The notes under the pieces were generated by a model. It had not been told where the DNA came from. It saw only the letters and a program-made list of their open reading frames with translations, and made no database searches. 64,000 bases of DNA from Corythucha ciliata (taxonomy: Eukaryota; Arthropoda; Insecta; Hemiptera; Tingidae). Numbering within the stretch: position 1 is the first letter of the stretch; each line of letters opens with the position of its first letter. A program made the translations under genes and the position numbers. The stretch is taken from the NCBI GenBank assembly GCA_038030265.1, contig CM075943.1:46686001-46750000 (forward strand), given 5' to 3'. Shown piece after piece: positions 58,647-64,000 of this stretch.

Positions 58647-59810
58647 GTTTATTGTTTCTAACGAAATCACTTTTAATTCGAGTAGTTGTGCCAAGAAGAC
58701 GACGTTCACCTGTTGTGCTGGCTGACGCCTGCGATCTACAACGAGTTTCCAAACATGGCTATCGGACATGCAAATCTGTTACATCTCGTCGTTTCCAATG
58801 TTGACGCCAGGCAACTTCAGGAGTTGGTCTGCCGGGTTGTGCAAGGTAAAACAAAAAATCCGATCGACTCGAATGGGCAGATTTTCAACTTTGTACGCTT
58901 GCAGGCAAGTTGGTCATGCTCCAAGACGACACGTTACAACACATTTTAACATCATCTTTGATGTGGGAAACTTTCGAACAAATCTGCCTTTGGCAGCTAG
59001 TGTCGGCGCATAGCATGTCCATTAGTACTATCATTCCCGTGTTGACAAAATTAGACTTTGCCAGTCACGCTGAAGCTTTAACTGCGATTCTCTTGATGTT
59101 ACAACAGGAAAAGTAAATTGTTTAGTGTGTGCGGGGATGATGTATATTAATTTATTCTGTTAAAATTTATTTATTGTGTAGACCAACGGCGGAGCTCGTT
59201 AAACAAGTGTTAAGCCGAGACGTTGGCCCTAATTGCGACCTGTTCGTCGTCTCCGTTCTACTGTCGTGGTGTCGAGATCACGAGAACACACTGGCAGATT
59301 TAATCGCCTCCCTACTGTCAACACGGTGTCCCGCCGTCGCCTCACCCAACAAACGGAAACGAACAGGAACGCGAGCCAGTGCGGCCCCATCGGCTGAACG
59401 AATTCTCGGCCATTTGGATCGACTGCGCACCGGCACGAAACAACTCTACAAATACGACGTCATGCAAAAAGCGTTGCAACAGGCACAGTCGGCCTGTACT
59501 GAAGCTCAAAAGAGTCAGTTCAGTAATCTGTTCGCTTTGGTTGACGTTGAAGAGACTGGCCGAGGTAAGGGCGGTGGACGAGGTCGACGCCCGGCTAATA
59601 GTTTAGCGAAAAAGAAAATAGCCAAGGAGTTAATTTCGGACTCAACTGAAGAGTCGACTGAGGTAAAAACCAAATCGTTTACCCCCTCCCCTCCCAAAAC
59701 CACAAGGCCGCCGTCTTAATTTTACTTCCATTTTTCAGGACGAAGAAATCGTCAAACCCAGGCAGGCCAAAAAACGTAAAAAAAATCTGGTTGGATCGGA
59801 CAGCGACTAA
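39296..59810 (+). CDS. INTS3: Integrator complex subunit 3
   Basis: Subunit of the nuclear Integrator complex (3' processing of snRNAs, promoter-proximal termination) and scaffold of the SOSS ssDNA-binding DNA-repair complex. Sixteen exons join in frame: 39296-39373, 39596-39763, 47330-47595, 47924-48195, 48259-48404, 48467-48698, 48771-48850, 57355-57547, 57644-57793, 57863-58016, 58077-58223, 58311-58599, 58686-58845, 58905-59112, 59182-59662, 59739-59810: 1031 residues (human about 1043). Conserved stretches: [120 protein letters not shown]. The middle is acidic and the C-terminus basic (KKRKKNL, ending GSDSD), as in the family. Introns 2 (7.6 kb) and 7 (8.5 kb) are swollen with repeats; the other introns are below 350 bp. 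Confidence 0.96.
40266..40425 (-). repeat. Dispersed repeat D, copy 3 (INTS3 intron 2)
   Basis: Same family as 8862-9030 and 15673-15840: GGGGAACTTGCATG at one side, GGATAGATGGTGCGAGGGGA at the other. The 91-codon ORF across it is incidental. Confidence 0.6.
40860..41215. repeat. 154-bp tandem repeat, about 2.3 copies
   Basis: GATCCGGTAATTTGCTGACC recurs at 40879, 41033 and 41186 (spacing 154 and 153). Units also share CAGCCCATAACTC and GTGGCAGTACAAGCCA. Confidence 0.85.
41261..41712. mobile_element. Foldback element with CCGACAG-type right end
   Basis: GAATGAGATCATCATATTAT (41261) is complemented at 41604-41623; the arms continue about 55 bp inward (GGCC[GA]CGATAGA). The right side runs on into AATGAAATGCACTTTACCGG ... 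CTGTCGGAACAAAACTTTTT, the end module of the 3412-3831 element. The left counterpart is lost. Confidence 0.65.
41839..41884 (-). ncRNA. Hammerhead ribozyme-like motif (left arm)
   Basis: On the minus strand: stem I AACCA/TGGTT; core CTGAGGA and GAAA; stem II GCCT/AGGC with a 6-nt loop; short self-complementary stem III AACTGGTT (one G-U pair); then C as nucleotide 17, the expected cleavage site. An extra TA lies between core and stem II. Confidence 0.55.
42013..42058 (+). ncRNA. Hammerhead ribozyme-like motif (right arm)
   Basis: Stem I AACCA (42013-42017)/TGGTT (42054-42058); CTGAGGA 42018-42024; stem II GCCT/AGGC (42027-42030, 42037-42040); GAAA 42042-42045; stem III palindrome AACCGGTT (42045-42052); C at 42053 as the cleavage nucleotide. 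A palindromic stem III implies a dimeric active form. TG and A extra residues flank stem II. Confidence 0.6.
42424..43918. mobile_element. 1.5-kb foldback with ~600-bp arms
   Basis: Left arm from CAGGGTGGAAGGGGAT, right arm ending ATCCCCTTCCACC. Arms match in inverted order through TTCGAGATATGATTTTTC, TTTTGGTGATGGATTCGGAA, GTTAACTATTTTATGTGCCC and down to a hairpin motif GCTCCGGCAGCTGG (about 43058) / GCCAGCGGCCGGAGC (about 43248). The unpaired centre is about 150 bp. A shorter relative is at 60314-60570. Confidence 0.82.
43990..44265. mobile_element. Short TIR element (GTTCCATTGTTTTT ends)
   Basis: GGTGTGTTCCATTGTTTTTC at the left, AAAAACAATGGAAAACGCCT at the right. It carries block F (ACTTCCATGTTCCCTAC ... 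GGCATGCCGT, 44015-44145), repeated at 49190-49320. Confidence 0.6.
44266..44935. other. Intron sequence, nothing recognised
   Basis: Part of INTS3 intron 2 between the short TIR element and the SINE. No gene or repeat that I can support. Confidence 0.35.
44949..45235 (+). mobile_element. tRNA-derived SINE with 13-bp target duplication
   Basis: 287-bp insert flanked by ATGCCTCAAAGCA on both sides (44936-44948 and 45236-45248). Near the 5' end an A-box (GATGGTGTAATGGAT) and a B-box (GGGTTCGAATCC at 45004) form a tRNA-like head; the 3' end has a strong T-arm-like hairpin (GCCGGGTTCAAAGCCCGGC) followed by a short A tail. No reverse transcriptase; it needs a partner LINE. ORFs over it are incidental. 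Confidence 0.88.
45303..45572. repeat. Inverted repeat with a third arm copy
   Basis: Left arm (CGCACCCTTACTTCAAAAGT ... TATCAAGGTGGTCAGTGGGG) is complemented by the right arm ending at 45572. Between them is another copy of the right arm (45398-45455). Confidence 0.75.
45573..46445. repeat. Intron sequence with a partial dispersed repeat
   Basis: 45958-46141 matches the distal half of the ~690-bp repeat (CAGCAACAGCCATGCGGTAG ... CGACCGTTATCGTGCTTACA). At 46157 starts a CACAGGGTGTTCAAAAAATA terminus, a mariner-like end; its partner was not found. Otherwise nothing. Confidence 0.55.
46446..46663. mobile_element. MITE H, copy 1
   Basis: TATAGCTCGTCAAGTTGAAC and inverted end ATGTTCTTCTTGACGGGCTATA. 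Copy 2 is at 50841-51044. Confidence 0.7.
46664..47329. other. End of INTS3 intron 2, no further element resolved
   Basis: Contains ATCTGGTCACCCTAG at 46799, the TIR sequence of the 20200-21161 unit without a partner. Nothing else recognised. Confidence 0.35.
48851..50030. repeat. First part of INTS3 intron 7
   Basis: G-run and A-run near 48901-48946. Block F copy 2 at 49190-49320, with a trace at 49860. No gene. Confidence 0.5.
50031..51735. mobile_element. 1.7-kb TIR element with GGCC ends and TTA duplication
   Basis: GGCCATCTACACACGGAGGA at the left, complemented by 51716-51735; TTA flanks both sides (50028-50030 and 51736-51738). The ends consist of repeated ~100-bp modules (ACACACGGAG...AAGAAACTGG), two on the left and three on the right. 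Interior contains MITE H copy 2 (50841-51044). No transposase ORF. TTA plus GGCC suggests PIF/Harbinger. Confidence 0.75.
50841..51044. mobile_element. MITE H, copy 2 (nested)
   Basis: Same ends as 46446-46663 (TAGCTCGTCAAGTTAAAC / TTCTTCTTGACGGACTATA), inside the 1.7-kb TIR element. Confidence 0.65.
51740..52243. other. Intron sequence, nothing recognised
   Basis: No gene or repeat beyond local GATTGA-rich sequence at 51960-52150. Confidence 0.4.
52244..52418. mobile_element. MITE with ~75-bp inverted arms
   Basis: CCATGGCTGTATCCATTTTT ... CCGATTTCATGCTG on the left and its complement on the right (CAGCATGAAATCGGAGGGG ... CGGCCATGG). Short AT/GC-rich loop. Confidence 0.78.
52419..52859. 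other. Intron sequence, nothing recognised
   Basis: A 110-codon plus ORF (52480-52812) is intact but has no recognisable family and no splice context. Left as unproven. Confidence 0.35.
52860..53320 (+). repeat. ~30-bp array, forward orientation
   Basis: Units such as TTCGCGGCTAAAATAGCCAA and GCCAATTCGCGGCCATAATT; same family as 28.5-29.9 kb. Confidence 0.7.
53321..54079. other. Intron sequence with a lone CCGACAG-like trace
   Basis: GGCAGCTGGCTGTCGG at 53921 recalls the end hairpins of the foldback family. Otherwise nothing. Confidence 0.35.
54080..54300 (+). repeat. ~30-bp array, forward piece
   Basis: AAAAATCGCTAATTCGCATT-type units, interrupted downstream by the palindromic insertion. 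Confidence 0.65.
54366..54407 (-). ncRNA. Hammerhead ribozyme-like motif (left arm)
   Basis: Minus-strand mirror of 54536-54577 with identical sequence: stem I CTTA/TAAG, CTGATGA, stem II ATGC/GCAT, GAAA, stem III ACCGGT, then A as cleavage nucleotide. Confidence 0.6.
54536..54577 (+). ncRNA. Hammerhead ribozyme-like motif (right arm)
   Basis: Stem I CTTA (54536-54539)/TAAG (54574-54577); core CTGATGA 54540-54546; stem II ATGC 54549-54552 with GCAT 54559-54562 (a G-U pair can extend it); GAAA 54564-54567; self-complementary stem III ACCGGT 54567-54572; A at 54573 precedes the predicted cut. Same layout as 42013-42058 although sequences differ, including TG after the core. Confidence 0.65.
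54820..55640 (-). repeat. ~30-bp array, reversed orientation
   Basis: Units read AGCGTTTTCTCCATTTTAAC plus CGCGAATT, the complement of the forward arrays on either side. Interrupted by non-array sequence near 55320-55440 and a T-run at 55490-55505. Confidence 0.7.
55803..56575 (-). repeat. Repeat C, inverted copy, with a foldback inside
   Basis: 55803-55957 is the complement of the C block (AACTCTCGAAGAAATTAATT...), 56450-56575 its terminal segment ending in GAATGAAATGCACTA-type hairpin. In the middle of its microsatellite lies a foldback (56005-56425). Confidence 0.7.
56005..56425. mobile_element. Foldback element, ~130-bp arms
   Basis: TTGTCCATTTCACGAAGTGG ... GTTTGTCCAGTTGCTGAAAT on the left is complemented by 56292-56425. 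Flanked by TA-rich microsatellite sequence. No ORF. Confidence 0.75.
56576..57125 (+). repeat. ~30-bp array, forward orientation
   Basis: Units like GCTAATTCGCGGCTAAAATT with GAGAAAAAACGA. Ends shortly before the C-run at 57148 and INTS3 exon 8. Confidence 0.7.
58610..58641 (+). repeat. T(32) homopolymer in INTS3 intron 12
   Basis: 32 consecutive T about 45 bp before the exon 13 acceptor (58686). Likely length-variable and may add to the polypyrimidine context. Confidence 0.9.
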
Positions 59811-60039
59811 TTCCGAGCCACCTCCCCACCCGTTATTTATTTATTGCGATCGTTACTCAGAAGTGCGGTGATTAAGTTGAACATTTTTCGAGTTTTTTTT
59901 CCTACTGTTGAGGAGCTCTATGAAGTTATTGCTCCGTTATGTACTTTTATCCCATATTGGGACTGCGTTTCAGCGGAATGAAAAAGGATTGTACATTTTT
60001 TGATTCGTGAACATAATCGTGTAAATACGTGTAATTGTA

Positions 60040-60045
60040 AATAAA
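60040..60045 (+). promoter_or_regulatory. Polyadenylation signal of INTS3
   Basis: AATAAA 230 nt after the TAA stop at 59808-59810. Confidence 0.6.
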
Positions 60046-60313
60046 TCTTTGTATGTACACTATTTTAAAACGAAAATACGCTTTAGCATCCCCCTCCCCC
60101 CATAATATGCTGTTCCGTCGACCGAGCCTACAAAATAAAGGCCACAAAGGTTGCAATTCAAGTGGAAATTAAGACCCGAAAATAGCAATTTCGTAAATAT
60201 CTATACCCGAAACTTGCTATTTCGCCGATTTTATAGCCTCGAAAGTCGCAATTCACGGCTATTTGGTATCGACATTTTTATGTTCATTGAAAGACTACTC
60301 TGATCAGTCTAGT
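60046..60313. other. INTS3 3' flank
   Basis: Short piece of array-like sequence at 60170-60250 (AACTTGCTATTTCGCCGATT). Nothing else. Confidence 0.4.
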
Positions 60314-60591
60314 ACACAGGGTGGTCGGTTTTGGCATGTACAAAAAACATAGGGTGAAATTAGGCATCATTTGTGATCGAAAATACCCCATCGACCGAAA
60401 ATCAAAACTCTTCGAGATATGATTATATTAGTGATTCTTTCGCTGAAGTCACTTTTCTCGACAAAATGCGATTTTCTCGCTTCTGAGTCAATGTTTTGCG
60501 ATTTTTGATGATGGAATCGGAAAGAGCACACTTTTTTTCTGTCGGGATGAGCATTTTAGATCAATTTGATTGCTTTCGGTAACCTTGACAG

Positions 60592-60932
60592 CCATTCAAA
60601 CCGGGGAAAACGCCCCGCAGAAAATGATTATCCCAAAGATTGATGGGAGAAACGAGGACACGAAAATTTGGATGTCGTTGTATGAAAGAGTGTGTGTCGT
60701 CAACAAATGGACTTCCGACGCCTTAAAAATAAACAACCTCGTGTCTAATTTCGGGCCAGGGAGCATAGCCGGGAAGTGGTACTTCTCTCTTCTCGTCAAC
60801 GAAAATGAGCGGCCTTGGTCAGCTTGGAAGGTAAGTTTTGTGAGCGCTTTCGGTCAAAACGTGCTGCAATTAGCTATTCGAGCAAATTCATGGTGGTATA
60901 GATGTGGACCTCTTATGGACTACTACTGTTAA
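60592..60932 (+). pseudogene. Retrotransposon Gag-like fragment
   Basis: IPKIDGRNEDTKIWMSLYER, NKWTSDALKINNLVSNFGPG and WYFSLL ... WSAWKVSFVSAFG follow the spacing of the retrotrans_gag capsid domain (K-W/F-K-F pattern). No pol follows. Similarity is by eye. Confidence 0.5.
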
Positions 60933-60962
60933 GGTATAAATTTAATCAGCTCAGCTCAGCAG

Positions 60963-61214
60963 ATTGGGCGTGGGCGAGGAGGACCAATTAACTGATCTAC
61001 GAGGTCTCCTGACCTAACGTCCCTCGATTACTGTCTTTGGGAGTGGATGAAGACAATGGTATATGTATACAAGCCAAGCAAACGCGAGGAGCTGATCAAC
61101 AAAGTTGGCGCCTGTGCTGAATCGACCAGACAACGACATGCCCAAATTGGCCGAGCCACCAGAGCTTTACAGAAAAGAGCGTCCGAGTGTCCACAAAGAC
61201 GGAGGAATTTTTGA
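60963..61214 (+). pseudogene. Tc1/mariner (IS630) transposase C-terminal relic
   Basis: IGRGRRGPINW, then one frame change and RSPDLTSLDYCLWEWMKTMV, YKPSKREELINKVGACAEST and a stop after RRRNF. The box RSPDLTxLDyxLW is a hallmark of this superfamily, just before the last catalytic acid region. N-terminal two thirds missing. Confidence 0.78.
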
Positions 61215-62042
61215 ACACTTAATTAAATGATGTTGTGTTGTTATTTCAACTTAAGGTTGTTACTGAAAATTGTTCTCATACAAGTTGGAGGGACAAGCGA
61301 TGTACAATGAGCTCCGTGAATGAGAGATATGAGTGTACAACGGGTACCGGCTGAATCTGATAAGGTGAAATGTCCAAGTCAATCATTGTCACCCTAACGC
61401 TGTTCATCAACCACCTCAACTCACATTCCATACATGGAAATCCTCGTTGTCAATTGAATCCTTACTTCAGGCATTGAGAGGAGCATGCTCGTAGGAACAC
61501 AATACCCCAAGGAAAGGGCATTTACCCTGACCTAATCGGCGTGTGTTAACAAAGACAGTTTTCTTTTTTTTGCATTTGAACTTGATTAATAAAGTCGGAG
61601 GGTTGCAAACTTCAACTATCAGGACACCGTTCGAAAGTACACAGAACGGGGTAGTTTTCCACAAATTTGCCTGTCAATTCGTGCACTAGCAGCTGATTGA
61701 TACTGATGTGAAATTTATGAGGTATTTGAAAAAACCTTTCTTAACTTTTCACATGGCTGAAATAGCCACGCGCAAGCGACATTTTTTTATTTTCACGGTG
61801 GTTTCAGGAACAGGATTTTGTCCTCTTTCCGAATACACTGTCATTTTTTGTCTAAACACTAACGGTGAGCCGTGAACACGACAATTACCGTAAGAACTGA
61901 TGAAACTGGGAAACAACGGAAAAAACTCATATCTCGTAACCAAAGCATTTTCGGCTGTGCGTCTATATGACGTTTTTTGTGCGTCCAGGTACGTACTTAT
62001 CACCTGTGCAAGTTTGTCACATTCCTCCTGAATCACCCTGTA

Positions 62043-63152
62043 TAAAGGGTGTTTGGTAAGTCGACGGCAATAATGCAGGGGGTTTTTCTAGGTCCAAAAT
62101 GGACCAAAAAAGTCTATATAAACATAGGTCCGATTTCCAACCGTTTTCGAGATAATCGATATTTTAGTATTTTTAGCCATGACGTTGGTTTTATTGGATT
62201 CAGCGCTTATAAGTCGAGAACAGTTACACGCACATTAAATCTGAGGGCACTACCGAAAAGAGCAGACATTTTTAAGTGGGAATTGGTCCAGTTATCCCCG
62301 AAAGTAGTCACAATTTTCCAATAACCAGTCAGATTGTGGAGATTTGTACTGATTTTAGGCAGTTTAGCCGTAACTTGATTGCGTGATAGCGAATCTTGAA
62401 ATGCCATTCAGGTTTGGCAAATTTCACAAAAACTTGCCTGATTAGTGAGGATCAAAATACCAAACCCAGATCATCGCACCCCTTCGTAAAAGTTTGGAAA
62501 AATGAACACATATCGGGCTAAAAGTGCTTTTTTGAGTGCTCTTTGCAATAGGTCTTTGTGAATAAATGAAAGTGAAAAATGGAATCAAGCACACTACTAT
62601 TTCTCCTAAAATGATAATAAAGCTTCGTAGGTCTAATCGTGGTCAGCGATGCAAAATAAAAACATTTAAATGTAAATAAAATAACAAATAAATTCCCTAA
62701 AACTTCTTTTTTTACAATACATTTTCAAAATGTCCTCCTCTGTTCCGAAGGCAGGCTCTTTCCCTTTTTCTCGTGACACCCACTGTCACGCGAGGAGAAA
62801 TGTCGGCTCGAAGGGCCTCAAAAGACCCTGTAATCCTTCTTCGAAGCTCCTCCTATGCAGTAAACACGGTCTTTAACCAAACCCCAGACGTGGAAATCCA
62901 TGGGCGCCATGTCCGGCGATCGAAGTAGTAGTGGAATTGAACCCCCTCGTCATATCCACATATCATAACTTCTATCTAAATGCTGGCGAAATTCGATCAA
63001 TTAGGGGGGGGGGGGGCACGATCATGTTAAGAATAAGGCTTCGACGAACATCTTCCCCCAGATTTTGCATTGAATGAGGCAAATCGTTCTGAATAAAGTT
63101 CAAATACACTACCCAATTTTTTTCTTTACACTCAAACCCTTCCACCCTGTAT
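62043..63152. mobile_element. Second mariner-like unit, AGGGTG ends
   Basis: Opens AAGGGTGTTTGGTAAG directly after the previous unit and ends CTTCCACCCTGTATA. Contains a minus-strand transposase relic. Boundaries inferred from the ends. Confidence 0.45.
62725..62945 (-). pseudogene. Tc1/mariner-type transposase relic
   Basis: Minus strand: SPDMAPMDFHVWGLVKDRVY, then SKKDYRVF, a stop, and in another frame RERACLRNRGGHFENVL, the usual last residues before the stop in this family. Upstream part degraded (G-run at 63003). Confidence 0.72.
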
Positions 63153-63189
63153 ATTTCTTTTACTTTGTATATTTATTGGTTTATTTATA

Positions 63190-63877
63190 AGTTATAAGCT
63201 TATGGCCGTTTTCTTGTTAGCACGATAACTCTCGAAGAAATTAATTTAGCGGAACGCGCTTTAGCACAAAAATCATTAGTCATAAGACCCCGGTCGGTAT
63301 TGCATTTGTAATTGATTTATGGTATTGCATTTGGGCCAAATCGGTCAAGGTGGAGGGGGGGATAATAGGGGTTGAAATGGTCAAAAATTCACTACAACTC
63401 ACCAGTTGATTCTAGATGCATCATATTCAGTACGAATACTCCACGTTAGAGTAGCCTTTGATTCCTATTTCATTTTTCGAAAAAGTCAAGGTGGTGGGGG
63501 TGGTCTCCCCGGGGTGGATGTTTAAAAATAGCGTTGAACTTCACTAGTTCATCTAAGCGCTCTAAAATTCGACTCAATAATTTAATTTATCAAATGCCCT
63601 GGGATACATTGAGATTTATCGAAAACTTTGAGGAGAGGGGGTGAAATGGGGGATGAAATTTCAAAGAAATCGCTTAAATTCACACGTTTATTATAAAATA
63701 CGGCTCAAAAATTTAATATAACAAAGCCCTTGGAAAACGACCGAAACTTTTCGACATTTTTGAAGAGAGGGTGATGAAAATAGAGGAAGAAGTTCGGCTT
63801 AATGAAACAAATTATGGTATCAAAATTATTACTTCTGGGACACGGAATGACCGCCAGCTGCCGGAGCGAAATTTTTA
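63190..63877 (+). repeat. Repeat C, copy 3 (5' end missing)
   Basis: Follows 25750-26722 from CTTATGGCCGTTTTCTTGTT to the end hairpin GACCGCCAGCTGCCGGAGCG and AAATTTTT. It has one copy of the block that is tandemly doubled at 25.7-26.3 kb, and lacks the left hairpin. Confidence 0.78.
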
Positions 63878-64000
63878 GTTCTTATTTTACTGGACTAATT
63901 CTCCTGATCATTCGTAAGATCGGGACCAAATCTGATGAAAAACAAAGTCCCCCCCCCCCACCGGTATTTTTTGAGAAAATTTTTCAACATTCTTGATGTG

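Larger units (their letters stand above)
60314..62042. mobile_element. Mariner-like unit between ACAGGGTG ends
   Basis: Starts TACACAGGGTGGTCGG and ends GAATCACCCTGTAT, both at TA. Its left 250 bp resemble the arms of the 42424-43918 foldback (TTCGAGATATGATT, GATGATGGAATCGGAAAGAG). Inside are a Gag-like fragment and a transposase tail, so it is probably composite rather than one element. Confidence 0.5.

Overview
This is eukaryotic, intron-rich, repeat-dense DNA from an animal. An arthropod or another small invertebrate seems most likely, but nothing here fixes the species. The evidence is spliced orthologues of conserved metazoan genes with ordinary GT-AG introns, AATAAA signals, a BEL/Pao retroelement, an I/R1-type LINE fragment, a tRNA-derived SINE, mariner-like relics, and many short inverted-repeat elements.

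Genes. Six protein genes can be read exon by exon: NARS1 (cytosolic asparaginyl-tRNA synthetase, 7566-13504 +, 11 exons); PTAR1 (16830 to about 18109 -, first exon not found); a tubulin cofactor A paralogue (18314-18842 +); a second, more typical TBCA (33337-33729 +); PDCD7, the U11/U12 minor-spliceosome 59K protein (33835-35268 +, 6 exons); and INTS3, the Integrator/SOSS scaffold (39296-59810 +, 16 exons). They are housekeeping genes for translation, prenylation, tubulin folding, minor splicing and snRNA 3' processing, and share no single pathway. NARS1 and PTAR1 converge, PTAR1 and TBCA paralogue 1 diverge from about 200 bp, and TBCA 2 and PDCD7 lie in tandem only 105 bp apart.

Repeats fill the rest. 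0-7.5 kb: LINE relic, foldbacks and a 690-bp repeat. NARS1 intron 1 and 13.5-15.7, 19-21, 28-30, 53-57 kb: degenerate ~30-bp arrays. 21-24 kb: THAP relic and compound inverted repeats. 24.2-28.1 kb: broken BEL/Pao pol, split by a 1.1-kb element and carrying a row of five hairpins with GATCA in the loop. 30.5-32 kb: TIR elements and MITEs with GGCC ends and 3-bp target duplications. INTS3 introns 2 (7.6 kb) and 7 (8.5 kb) are repeat sinks. 60.3-63.9 kb: mariner-like relics.

Most interesting signals: two long palindromes (41787-42111 and 54323-54620), each with a hammerhead-ribozyme-like motif in both arms. The second is flanked by a 12-bp target duplication and has a 38-nt one-sided tail, as expected for inverted pseudo-LTRs of Penelope-like elements. 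Also notable are the GATCA hairpin row, the ~30-bp array family, and a repeat family with DINE-1/Helentron-like ends.
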